From positions 7,130,001-7,194,000 of the forward strand of contig NZ_CP108938.1 of the NCBI RefSeq assembly GCF_036347135.1: a DNA stretch of 64,000 nucleotides, written 5' to 3'. A model generated the notes under the pieces. That model saw only the letters and a list, made by a program, of their open reading frames with translations. It was not told where the DNA came from and did no database searches. This DNA comes from Streptomyces sp. NBC_00775 (GTDB taxonomy: Bacteria; Actinomycetota; Actinomycetes; Streptomycetales; Streptomycetaceae). Of this stretch, positions 39,087 through 47,528 are shown one piece after another (position 1 is the first letter of the stretch; each line of letters opens with the position of its first letter). The position numbers and the translations under genes are program-made.

Positions 39087-40637
39087 ATGCCCGGAGCAGT
39101 CTCACGCGATCGACGCCACTTTCTCACCGCATCCGCCGCCGTGCTCGGCGCCGCCGCCTCAGCCCAGCTGTGGCTGCCCGGCGTCGCGCGCGCGGCCGAA
39201 ACACCGCTGCCCGACGGGGTGTTCACGCTCGGTATCGCCTCCGGCGATCCGCTGCCCGACGCCGTCGTGCTGTGGACCAGACTCGCCCCCGATCCGCTGA
39301 ACGGCGGCGGCATGCCCGACCGCGCCGTGTCGGTGGAGTGGGAGATCGCCGAGGACAGCCGCTTCAAGAAGCCGGCACGCCGCGGCACCGCCCAGGCACT
39401 GCCCGAGTACGGGCACAGCGTGCACGTGGATGTCCGCGGGCTGCGCCCCGACCGTGCCTACTGGTACCGCTTCCACGCCGAGGGACAGCTGTCGCCGACC
39501 GGCCGCACCCGTACCGCACCGCATCCGCACAGCTCGGGCGGCTCGCTGCGGGTCGCCCTCGCCTCCTGCCAGAACTGGCAGAACGGCTACTTCACGCCGT
39601 ACGCCGACATGCTCGACCAGGATCCCGACGTCGTCCTCTTCGTCGGCGACTACATCTACGAGTCCAAGCCCTCGGCCACCGCCGTACGCCGTCACGAGGG
39701 CAGCGACGAGCCGTACACCCTCGTCCAGTACCGCAACCGCTACGCGCAGTACCGCACCGATCCGCACCTCGCCGCGATGCACGCGAACGCCCCCTGGGTG
39801 GTCACCTTCGACGACCACGAGGTCGACAACGACTTCGCCGGGGAGATCCCGCAGGACCCCGACAAGCAGTCGCACGACGCCTTCGTAGCCCGGCTGACCG
39901 CCGCCTACCAGGCGTACTACGAGCACATGCCGGTGCGGGCCACCGCGATCCCGGACGGGCCGCACATCCAGATGTACCGGCGGCTCGACTTCGGGCGCCT
40001 GGCCCGCCTCAACGTGCTGGACACCCGGCAGTTCCGCAGCAACCAGGCGACCAGCCAGGAAGGCGCCGAGGATCCCTCGCTCACGATGCTCGGCGCCGAG
40101 CAGAAGGAGTGGCTCCTTGACGGCCTGCACCACTCGCCGACGCGCTGGAACCTGATCGCCTCGCAGATCATGATGGCCGAGACCGACCTCCAGGTCGGCG
40201 AGGGCAAGCTCTGGTACTACGACGCCTGGGACGGCTACCAGGCCGAACGCAACGCCCTCATGGAGGAGTTCGCGAGCATCCGCAACCCGGTCGTCATGAC
40301 CGGCGACCGGCACCTCACGATGATCAGCGACCTCAAGGAGGACTTCGCCGACCCGGACTCCGACGTCGTCGGCGCCGAGTTCGTCGGCACCTCCATCTCC
40401 AGCGGCGGCGACCAGGACCAGACGGCCTTCCACGCCGAGTGGGACCCGCGCATGGCGGACAACCCGCACTGGAAGTTCATCGACGCCCACCGCGGCTACC
40501 ACCTCTTCGACATCGACCGCGGCGGCATCGACGCCCAGGTGCGTGTCCCGGAGACGGTGCTCCAGCCGGACGCCGCCTCCAGCACACTGGCCCGGCTGCG
40601 GGTCGAGGCGGGGGAGCCGGGCGTGAACCTGGCCTGA
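39087..40637 (+). CDS. phoD: Tat-exported alkaline phosphatase PhoD
   Basis: A 516-residue secreted phosphodiesterase/phosphatase that releases phosphate from organic esters and wall polymers. The twin-arginine signal is SRDRRHFLTASAAVLGAA with cleavage near ARA-A. The N-terminal PhoD beta domain (GVFTLGIASGDPLPDAVVLW) is followed by the metallophosphatase domain with LASCQNWQNGYF, VGDYIYES, TFDDHEVDNDF and MTGDRHL, which supply the Ca/Fe ligands. The ATG at 39087 follows an aagggag site; the frame is open further upstream but has no signal peptide. No clear PHO box was found upstream. A terminator follows. Confidence 0.93.
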   Translation: MPGAVSRDRRHFLTASAAVLGAAASAQLWLPGVARAAETPLPDGVFTLGIASGDPLPDAVVLWTRLAPDPLNGGGMPDRAVSVEWEIAEDSRFKKPARRGTAQALPEYGHSVHVDVRGLRPDRAYWYRFHAEGQLSPTGRTRTAPHPHSSGGSLRVALASCQNWQNGYFTPYADMLDQDPDVVLFVGDYIYESKPSATAVRRHEGSDEPYTLVQYRNRYAQYRTDPHLAAMHANAPWVVTFDDHEVDNDFAGEIPQDPDKQSHDAFVARLTAAYQAYYEHMPVRATAIPDGPHIQMYRRLDFGRLARLNVLDTRQFRSNQATSQEGAEDPSLTMLGAEQKEWLLDGLHHSPTRWNLIASQIMMAETDLQVGEGKLWYYDAWDGYQAERNALMEEFASIRNPVVMTGDRHLTMISDLKEDFADPDSDVVGAEFVGTSISSGGDQDQTAFHAEWDPRMADNPHWKFIDAHRGYHLFDIDRGGIDAQVRVPETVLQPDAASSTLARLRVEAGEPGVNLA

Positions 40638-40671
40638 GCCCGACCCCGGCCTGAGTGCCTGACTGAGCACG

Positions 40672-40706
40672 TGCCCTGGGACTCACAGGAGTCCCAGGGC
40701 ATTCTC
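40672..40706 (+). terminator. terminator after phoD
   Basis: A perfect 12-bp stem (40672-40683 tgccctgggact with 40690-40701) and a 6-nt loop, followed by a weak T-rich run. Confidence 0.75.
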
Positions 40707-40744
40707 AGCTTGCACTCAGGAATGGTCCTTAACGTCCTCTTACC

Positions 40745-41947
40745 ATGGAGACCGACTGTTCGACACGACACGCGACAGCCGCTGAGACGGCTGCCCCCGC
40801 GCCGCTGCCCTCCGGTACCCGGCTGCTGCACATAGGCCCGCACAAGACCGGGACCACCTCGATCCAGGGCGCGCTGTTCGCCGCGAAAGAGGCGATGGCC
40901 GAGCACGGTGTCGCCTTCCCCGCGCACAGCAGGCATCCCATGGAGGCCGCCCTCGCGGTCTGCGCCCGGCCGGGCATGATGGGTGACACCCGGCCCACCG
41001 AGGGCCACTGGCAGCGCCTGCTGGACGCGGTGCACGCCGGCAAGAAGCAGACCTCGGTGATCAGCAGCGAATTCTTCGCGGACGCGCCCGACGACGAGAC
41101 CATCGCCCGGGTCGTCGACGACCTGGGCCGGGACCGCGTGCACATCCTGGTCACGCTGCGCCCGCTGGCGAAGATCATGCCCTCGCAGTGGCAGCAGTAC
41201 GTGCAGAACGGTCTGCGCATGGGGTACGAGGACTGGCTCGACCACATGCTGCGCAAGGCCCCGTACGAGAAGCCGAACCCGAGCTTCTGGCGCCGCCACC
41301 GGCACGACCGGCTCGTCGAGCGCTGGACGCGGGTCGTCGGCGCCGAGAACGTCACCGTCGTCGTGGTCGACGACCGGGACCGCGGCGGCCTGATGCGCAC
41401 CTTCGAATCCCTCCTCGGACTGCCGGACGGTCTTCTCACCGAGGTGCCGGACACGGCGAACCGCTCCCTCACGCTCGCCGAGACCGAAATGCTCCGGAAA
41501 CTCAACATGGAATTCCGCGGCAATGGACTGCCCGACGAGCTGTATTCCAAGCTGGTGCGCAATGGCGCGGTCATGCATATGAAGAACAGCTGCCGCCCCA
41601 CGGCGGAGGACCCTCGGATCACCACCCCGACCTGGGCCCTGGAAGCGGCGGCCGGAATCGGCGGGGAGATGGCCGAGCGGATCGGCACCATGGGCGTACG
41701 GATCCTCGGTGACCCGGCGCTGCTGTCCGCCGTACCGTCGCCCGGGCAGGAAGATCCCGAGCCGGAGACCGCGCGGATCGACCCCGAGGTGGCCGCCCAG
41801 GCGCTGTACGGAGCGCTCGTCGTGGCGGCCGAGGCACCCCCGGCTCCCCCGGAGCGCCCTGCCGTGCGTACGGTTCACCAGACCTCGTCGAAGGAACTCG
41901 TCAGGGTTCTCGGTCACCGGGTGCTGAAGCGCCTCAAGGGGAGCTGA
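40745..41947 (+). CDS. sulfotransferase-like protein
   Basis: A 400-residue cytoplasmic protein. RLLHIGPHKTGTTSIQGALF (about residues 26-45) is a phosphate-binding loop of the PAPS-dependent sulfotransferase type (KTGTTS). Later, VTLRPLAKIMPSQWQQYVQN contains an Arg/Ser pair of the sort that binds the 3'-phosphate. The C-terminal third is helical and basic (ELVRVLGHRVLKRLKGS). The ATG at 40745 is the first start after the phoD terminator. It heads the wall-polymer cassette, so it may add sulfate to an extracellular glycan; no substrate can be read from the sequence. The next gene is 207 nt downstream. Confidence 0.75.
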   Translation: METDCSTRHATAAETAAPAPLPSGTRLLHIGPHKTGTTSIQGALFAAKEAMAEHGVAFPAHSRHPMEAALAVCARPGMMGDTRPTEGHWQRLLDAVHAGKKQTSVISSEFFADAPDDETIARVVDDLGRDRVHILVTLRPLAKIMPSQWQQYVQNGLRMGYEDWLDHMLRKAPYEKPNPSFWRRHRHDRLVERWTRVVGAENVTVVVVDDRDRGGLMRTFESLLGLPDGLLTEVPDTANRSLTLAETEMLRKLNMEFRGNGLPDELYSKLVRNGAVMHMKNSCRPTAEDPRITTPTWALEAAAGIGGEMAERIGTMGVRILGDPALLSAVPSPGQEDPEPETARIDPEVAAQALYGALVVAAEAPPAPPERPAVRTVHQTSSKELVRVLGHRVLKRLKGS

Positions 41948-42036
41948 GGAGAACTGGGGAGAAACCGCACAAGAAACGTGTGCAGTTACTCACAGCAAAC
42001 CCGGACAATCCGGTCCGGGTTCCCGGAAGTCGCCTG

Positions 42037-42096
42037 CATGCAAGGTGAATAACCGGTTGCGCGCACATATGCAGCAGTGGGCGCTCACCTTGCATG
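42037..42096. promoter_or_regulatory. 12-bp inverted repeat upstream of the CDP-ribitol gene
   Basis: The arms catgcaaggtga (42037-42048) and tcaccttgcatg (42085-42096) are perfect complements separated by 36 nt. The spacing is long for a terminator and suggests two half-sites or an mRNA structure upstream of the start at 42155. Confidence 0.45.
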
Positions 42097-42154
42097 GCAG
42101 TAACCGTAAGTGGGACCATTCCCAGGTTCCCTGTCGCCCCAAGGTAGGTCACCT

Positions 42155-43654
42155 GTGTCTGAGCACTTTGCCAAGCCCCGTACCACCGCAGTGATCCTGG
42201 CCGGCGGCACCGGTCAGCGCGTGGGTCTGTCGATTCCGAAGCAGCTGCTGAAGATCGCCGGCAAGGCGGTCATCGAGCACACGCTGACCACCTTCGAGCA
42301 GGCCGACTCGATCGACGACATCATCGTGCTGATGGCCCCGGGCTATGTCCCGGACGTCGAGAAGATCGTCGCGAAGGCGGGCTTCACCAAGGTGACCCGG
42401 ATCATCGAGGGCGGCTCGACGCGGAACGAGACCACCGAGCGCGCGATCTCCGCCCTCGGCGAGGGCCTGGCCGAGGGCGAGGACCGCAACGTCCTGTTCC
42501 ACGACGCCGTGCGCCCGCTGCTGTCTGAGCGCGTCATAAACGACTGCGTGACCGCGCTGGAGCGCTTCCAGGCCGTCGACGTCGCCATCCCGTCCGCGGA
42601 CACGATCATCGTGACCCGCACGCACGGCGACGACGGCGAGTTCATCACCGAGATCCCGGACCGCTCCCGGCTGCGCCGCGGCCAGACGCCCCAGGCGTTC
42701 AAGCTGTCCACGATCCGCCGCGCGTACGAGGTCGCCGCGAACGACCCGAACTTCCAGGCCACCGACGACTGCTCGGTCGTGCTCAAGTACCTGCCGGACG
42801 TGCCGATCCACGTCGTCGCGGGCGACGAGTACAACATGAAGGTCACGCAGCCCGTCGACGTCTTCATCGCCGACAAGCTCTTCCAGCTCGCCTCCACCGC
42901 CGCGCCCGAGCAGGCCGACGAAGAGGCCTACCGCCTGCTGCTCACCGGCAAGACCGTGGTGGTCTTCGGCGGTTCGTACGGCATCGGTAAGGACATAGCC
43001 GAGCTCGCCGAGGGCTACGGCGCGAAGACCTACGCGCTGGGCCGCTCGACCACCGGTACGCACGTCGAGAACCCGGAGGAGGTCGACGACGCGCTGTCCA
43101 CGGCGTACGCCGAGACCGGGCGCATCGACTACGTCATCAACACCGCGGGCGTGCTGCGCATCGGCAAGCTCGCCGAGACGGACAACGCGACCATCGAGGA
43201 AGCGCTGAAGGTCAACTACCTGGCGCCGGTGCAGATCGCCCGCTCCTCGTACAAGTACCTGGCCGAGACCAAGGGCCAGCTGCTGCTCTACACCTCCAGC
43301 AGCTACACCCGCGGCCGCGCCGAGTACAGCCTCTACTCCTCGACCAAGGCCGCCATGGTGAACCTCACCCAGGCGCTGTCCGACGAGTGGGCCGGCGACG
43401 GCATCCGCGTCAACTGCATCAACCCCGAGCGCACCGCGACCCCGATGCGGACCAAGGCGTTCGGCCAGGAGCCCACGGGTTCGCTGCTGTCCTCCGAGGC
43501 CGTGGCGCGCACCTCGCTCGACGTTCTCGTCTCCGAGCTGACCGGTCACGTCATCGACGTCCGTCAGCAGGACCCGACGGCCGGCGCCGGTCAGGCTTCC
43601 GGTTTCGAGGCGGCCCTGGCCAGCGTTCTGGACCGCCAGGACGGCGTGGCATAA
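42155..43654 (+). CDS. bifunctional cytidylyltransferase/SDR reductase (Bcs1-like, CDP-ribitol synthesis)
   Basis: A 499-residue fusion enzyme. Residues ~1-245 are an IspD/TarI-type cytidylyltransferase (ILAGGTGQRVG at 14-24, FHDAVRPLL, RRGQTPQAFKL, and the D-D-S around ATDDCSVV). Residues ~262-495 are a short-chain dehydrogenase with VVVFGGSYGIGK (GGSYGIG 272-278), NTAGVLRIG and the catalytic YSSTK (Tyr394, Lys398). The same fusion in Haemophilus Bcs1 reduces ribulose 5-phosphate to ribitol 5-phosphate and activates it with CTP, so CDP-ribitol is the likely product. The GTG at 42155 follows an aaggtagg site. It feeds the polymerase-like gene downstream. Confidence 0.87.
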   Translation: MSEHFAKPRTTAVILAGGTGQRVGLSIPKQLLKIAGKAVIEHTLTTFEQADSIDDIIVLMAPGYVPDVEKIVAKAGFTKVTRIIEGGSTRNETTERAISALGEGLAEGEDRNVLFHDAVRPLLSERVINDCVTALERFQAVDVAIPSADTIIVTRTHGDDGEFITEIPDRSRLRRGQTPQAFKLSTIRRAYEVAANDPNFQATDDCSVVLKYLPDVPIHVVAGDEYNMKVTQPVDVFIADKLFQLASTAAPEQADEEAYRLLLTGKTVVVFGGSYGIGKDIAELAEGYGAKTYALGRSTTGTHVENPEEVDDALSTAYAETGRIDYVINTAGVLRIGKLAETDNATIEEALKVNYLAPVQIARSSYKYLAETKGQLLLYTSSSYTRGRAEYSLYSSTKAAMVNLTQALSDEWAGDGIRVNCINPERTATPMRTKAFGQEPTGSLLSSEAVARTSLDVLVSELTGHVIDVRQQDPTAGAGQASGFEAALASVLDRQDGVA

Positions 43655-43677
43655 TTAAAAACGAATAATCGTCTGGA

Positions 43678-43728
43678 ATTCAGGCCTCTGTGCGTGCGCG
43701 TTTACCGCGCATTCGCAGAGGCCTGAAT
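43678..43728 (+). terminator. hairpin after the CDP-ribitol gene
   Basis: Outer 13-bp perfect stem (43678-43690 attcaggcctctg with 43716-43728) and an inner gcgcg/cgcgc stem with a tttac loop. It may stop or attenuate transcription before the next cassette gene. Confidence 0.7.
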
Positions 43729-43730
43729 CC

Positions 43731-43762
43731 GTAAAGTGCACTTTTCGTAAAGTGTACTTTTA
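43731..43762. promoter_or_regulatory. tandem palindromic operator-like sites
   Basis: Two consecutive 16-bp units, gtaaagtgcacttttc (43731-43746) and gtaaagtgtactttta (43747-43762), differ at two positions. The core AAAGTGCACTTT is a perfect palindrome and the second a near-palindrome. They are AT-rich in a very GC-rich region and end 40 nt before the start at 43803, the place where a repressor or activator would bind. Confidence 0.6.
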
Positions 43763-43802
43763 GTACCAAACCGGCACTCACCCCTCAAGAGCAGGTTTCT
43801 CC

Positions 43803-45899
43803 GTGATTTCCACCGCTATTCGCGTTGCCCGGGTGGGCAGCGCGGCCGAGCTGGCAGCGGCGGCCCTCATGATCCTGGGCTTCCCCTGCCTGATGCTGGC
43901 CGCGCTCCTGCCGAGCGTCGCTGCCTTCGCGGCCGCGGCCGCCGTGACGTACCTGGCGGACCACTATCTGCACCGGCGCGGCAGCTATCTGATCAATCGC
44001 CTCAGCAAGGTGCGGGCCGGTCTGTCCATCAGGTTCCTGATCCGGCAGCTGCTCCTTGTGCTGCTGCTGGCACGGCTGGACCTGTCCGACAGCATGGTCT
44101 TCTACGCGGCCATCGCGTGCTTCCTGGCCTTCTACGGCTTCCAGGCCCCGCACGGCGCGCTGATCACGCTGATACGGATGCGCCGCAAGATGCCCGTCGC
44201 CATGCGCAACGTGGACCTGGGCTCGCGCATCCGCATCCCGGACGCGCCGCCGCGCCGCCTGCTCGCCCGGTCCGCCGAGAAGATGCTCCACCTCGACCTG
44301 GTCGCGGTCCTGGGCGTCCTCGTCTCCGGGGCGACCGACAACGACCTCTACGGCTTCGTGGGCATCGGCATCACGATCGTGCTGGCCTTCGGCTACGTCG
44401 CCGCGCTGGTCCCCTTCGTGCGCGGCCGGAAGACCCCGCCGAACGCGGAGACGGTGCTGGCCGCGGTCGATGAGTGGCTGCAGGACTACCGCCCGGAGAC
44501 GGTGCTCTACTTCTCCGGCTCCAAGGACTCCGCGTACCAGGTCAACATGTGGCTGGAGACGATGGAGCAGCTGGACACCAAGCCGCTGATCATCCTCCGC
44601 GAGCGGGCCATCCTGGAGCGCATGGCGCCCACCACTGTGCCGGTCATCTGCGTGCCCGGAGGGGTGCACCTGATGAACATGGACCTGTCCACGGTCCGGG
44701 TCGCGCTCTACGCGGCGAACGTCGGCAAGAACATCCACATGCTGCGCGTGCCGACCATCAAGCACGTCTTCATAGGCCACGGCGACAGCGACAAGCTCGC
44801 CAGCGTCAACCCGTTCAGCAAGGTGTACGACGAGGTGTGGACCGCGGGCCGCGCGGGCCGCGACCGCTACGCCATCGCCGACGTCGGTGTCCGCGACGAC
44901 GACATCGTGGAGGTGGGCCGCCCGCAGCTGGCCCCGATCCAGCCGTGGCGCGGGGTGCCCGAGGGCCGTATCCCCACCGTTCTGTACGCCCCCACCTGGG
45001 AGGGCTGGGACGACAACCCCGGCAACACGTCGATCCTGCTCGCGGGCGAGAACATCGTGCAGCGGCTGCTCGCCGCCGATCAGCCGGTCCGCGTCCTCTA
45101 CAAGCCGCACCCCTTCACGGGCACCCGCAGCGCCGAGGCCAAGGCCGCGCACCAGCGGATCACCGCCCTGGTCGAGAAGGCCGCCGCCGAGCGCGTCGCC
45201 GACCCGCGGTTCGCCGCCGACGCCGCGGCGCAGAGCACGGCCAAGGCCGAACTGGCCCGCATCGAGGCCCGTATCGCGGTGCTGTCCGGTTCCGCCGAGG
45301 CGGGCGACGAGGCCGAGGCCACCCGCGACGGCATGGTCGACACGGCCAAGCACGCCGAGGTCGCCCGGCTGCGCGGCGAGTGGAACGACGCGTACTGGCT
45401 CTCCTTCGGCGCCTGGGAGCACCGGGTCATCACGGGCGCCGAGCCGCGCCTGTACGACTGCTTCAACGTCTCCGACGCGATGGTCTCCGACATCTCCAGC
45501 GTGGTCTCCGACTTCATCGCGAGCGGTAAGCCGTACGCGGTCACGGACTCCGCCGAGCTGGGCGTCGAGGAGTTCAAGCGGCAGAACACCGCGGTGCGCG
45601 CCGCGGTCATCCTGTCCAACTCGGCCGCCGAACTGGGCGAGTTGCTCGCCTCGGTGGCCGACCCGGCCGGCGACGCGCAGGCCGCCGACCGTCAGGAGCT
45701 GAAGCGGTATCTGCTCGGCCCCGACGAGCCGGCGTCCATCGACCAGTTCAACTCCGCGGTGCGGGAGCTGGCGCAGAAGGCCGAGCGGCGCAACCTCGGC
45801 CAGGAAGCGGCCACTTCGGCCGCCGCCGGGGAACTGGCGGACGCGCTGCCCGGCCAGCGGGGGACCGGCGAGACGGACGGCGCGACGGTCACCGGCTGA
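43803..45899 (+). CDS. membrane-anchored polyol-phosphate (CDP-glycerol/ribitol) transferase-like protein
   Basis: A 698-residue protein. The first ~220 residues hold several membrane helices (ALMILGFPCLMLAALLPSV, LLLVLLLARLDLS, MVFYAAIACFLAFYGF, IGITIVLAFGYVAALVPFV). The remaining ~470 residues are a cytoplasmic GT-B domain resembling the CDP-glycerol glycerophosphotransferase family used for teichoic acids: KHVFIGHGDSDK, VLYAPTWEGWDDNPG, RVLYKPHPFTGT and DAMVSDISSVVSDFI are the donor-binding motifs. An Ala/Glu-rich insertion (about 455-525) is not typical. With the CDP-ribitol gene just upstream it probably polymerises or primes a ribitol-phosphate chain; this is inference. GTG start at 43803; a strong terminator follows. 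Confidence 0.85.
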   Translation: MISTAIRVARVGSAAELAAAALMILGFPCLMLAALLPSVAAFAAAAAVTYLADHYLHRRGSYLINRLSKVRAGLSIRFLIRQLLLVLLLARLDLSDSMVFYAAIACFLAFYGFQAPHGALITLIRMRRKMPVAMRNVDLGSRIRIPDAPPRRLLARSAEKMLHLDLVAVLGVLVSGATDNDLYGFVGIGITIVLAFGYVAALVPFVRGRKTPPNAETVLAAVDEWLQDYRPETVLYFSGSKDSAYQVNMWLETMEQLDTKPLIILRERAILERMAPTTVPVICVPGGVHLMNMDLSTVRVALYAANVGKNIHMLRVPTIKHVFIGHGDSDKLASVNPFSKVYDEVWTAGRAGRDRYAIADVGVRDDDIVEVGRPQLAPIQPWRGVPEGRIPTVLYAPTWEGWDDNPGNTSILLAGENIVQRLLAADQPVRVLYKPHPFTGTRSAEAKAAHQRITALVEKAAAERVADPRFAADAAAQSTAKAELARIEARIAVLSGSAEAGDEAEATRDGMVDTAKHAEVARLRGEWNDAYWLSFGAWEHRVITGAEPRLYDCFNVSDAMVSDISSVVSDFIASGKPYAVTDSAELGVEEFKRQNTAVRAAVILSNSAAELGELLASVADPAGDAQAADRQELKRYLLGPDEPASIDQFNSAVRELAQKAERRNLGQEAATSAAAGELADALPGQRGTGETDGATVTG

Positions 45900-45915
45900 C
45901 CCGACTGATCCGGGC

Positions 45916-45963
45916 AAGGGGCCCGGCTCCGAGGAACGTTCCTCGGAGCCGGGCCCCTTTCTC
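45916..45963 (+). terminator. strong terminator in the wall-polymer cassette
   Basis: A perfect 22-bp stem (45916-45937 with 45938-45959, beginning aaggggcccggctccgagga) folds with almost no loop and is followed by a T-rich run. Confidence 0.9.
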
Positions 45964-46157
45964 GCGTGTCCTCTTACGCGTTCTCTTACGTTCTTCTGTG
46001 AGCCTTGGCTGTGAGGAGCCCCCCGAATTCCTGTGACCTGGCTCACGAAATGAGTGGCTCCGGGCAACCAGTCCGTACTTCCAACCGTCTACTAGGTAGT
46101 GATTGCGGTGATTAAGGGGAAATGTTCTGTTAACACTTCCCGCAACAAGGGGGAAAC

Positions 46158-47345
46158 GTGACGCAGCCTGATGTGACCGTCGTCATCGGGGCGTACGAAG
46201 CGATGCCGTACCTGGTCAAGTGCCTTGAGTCGGTGGAGAGTCAGACGCTCGACCCCGCACGGATCGAAGTGATCGCCGTGGACGACGGGTCGACGGACGG
46301 CACGGGGGAGTACCTGGAGAAGTTCGCCGAGCGGGCGGCCATGTCGGTCACGGTGCTCAGCCAGCCCAACTCCGGTGGCCCCAGCGGCCCGCGCAACGTC
46401 GGCCTCGGCAAGGCGCGCGGACGCTACGTCTTCTTCCTCGACGCCGACGACTACTTCGGACCCGAGGCCCTGGAACGCATGGTCGCGATGGCCGACGAGC
46501 AGGGCACGGACGTGGTGCTCGGCAAGGTCGTCGGGGTCAACAGGAGCGCCCCGAAGTCGATGTGGGGCAAGAACCTGCCCCGTACCGACGTCTTCTCCTC
46601 GAACATCAAGTTCACGCTCAGCGCGCAGAAGCTCTTCCGCCGCGAGCTGCTCACCAGGCACGGCATGCACTTCGACGAGTCGCTGAAGACCGGCGAGGAC
46701 GCCCTGTTCACGATGGAGGCCTACCTCCGCGCCAAGGGTGTCTCCGTGATCGCCGACTACGACTGCTACTTCCTGGTCGGGCGCGACGACGGCAAGCACG
46801 CGACCAAGAGCGGCAGTTACGCCCTGCGCTTCGACTCGGCCCGCGCCCTGATGGGCCTGATCGCCGAGCACGTGCCCGCGGGGCCGCGCCGCGACGCCCT
46901 GATGATCCGTCCCTTACTCATCACCCTGCTTCCGCAGTTCGGCCCCGGCTTCCTCAAGCAGAGCGAGAAGACCCGGCGCCACAAACTCGACCTGGCCAAG
47001 CCGCTGTTGGACGCCTACTGGCACGAGGGCGTCGCCGGGCGCCTCAAGGTCCACGAGCGCCTGCGCCTCCACCTCGTGGCCCAGGGCCGGGGCGATCTCC
47101 TCGTCGACGTACTGGAGTTCATCAAGGCGAAGAAGGACCCCGAGGTCCTCCTGGAGTCCCGCGGCCGCAAGGCCTACCTCGCCTACCCCCACTTCCGCGA
47201 CCCGGCCGCGGGCGTCCCGGACAGCTGCTACGTCCCGACCGGCCGCGAAACGGCCACCATCGAAGGCTTCAGGCCCCGCACCACACTCATCCCGCGACTG
47301 CGGCGGGTGGCCCGGCGGGTGCTGAAGCCGCTGCGCGCGGCCTGA
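46158..47345 (+). CDS. family 2 glycosyltransferase (wall polymer decoration type)
   Basis: A 395-residue cytoplasmic enzyme with a GT-A catalytic domain: VTVVIGAYEAMPYLVKCLES, VDDGSTDGT, NSGGPSGPRNVGLGKARGRY, the DxD motif FLDADDYF, and SLKTGEDALFTMEAYLR supplying the catalytic Asp. The C-terminal ~170 residues are helical and basic, ending RRVARRVLKPLRAA, which may hold it at the membrane. The overall shape resembles the enzymes that put sugars on poly-ribitol-phosphate in other Gram-positive bacteria. It starts with GTG at 46158 after a clear aaggggg site, in its own unit between the terminator at 45916 and proB. Confidence 0.86.
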   Translation: MTQPDVTVVIGAYEAMPYLVKCLESVESQTLDPARIEVIAVDDGSTDGTGEYLEKFAERAAMSVTVLSQPNSGGPSGPRNVGLGKARGRYVFFLDADDYFGPEALERMVAMADEQGTDVVLGKVVGVNRSAPKSMWGKNLPRTDVFSSNIKFTLSAQKLFRRELLTRHGMHFDESLKTGEDALFTMEAYLRAKGVSVIADYDCYFLVGRDDGKHATKSGSYALRFDSARALMGLIAEHVPAGPRRDALMIRPLLITLLPQFGPGFLKQSEKTRRHKLDLAKPLLDAYWHEGVAGRLKVHERLRLHLVAQGRGDLLVDVLEFIKAKKDPEVLLESRGRKAYLAYPHFRDPAAGVPDSCYVPTGRETATIEGFRPRTTLIPRLRRVARRVLKPLRAA

Positions 47346-47528
47346 CGCCCAAAGCCCCGACGTGCCCCGACGTCCGAAGCCCCGACGTCCGAAGTCCCGG
47401 CGTGTGCGGCCCGTGAGCGGGTGACTACGCGGCGGCGTCCGCCTGCTGGACCGACGGGCCATCACCCTTCCCCTTCGCGTAGATTGCCGGACGGGGCACC
47501 CGGACCTACGCGAGGGGACACACAGCAG

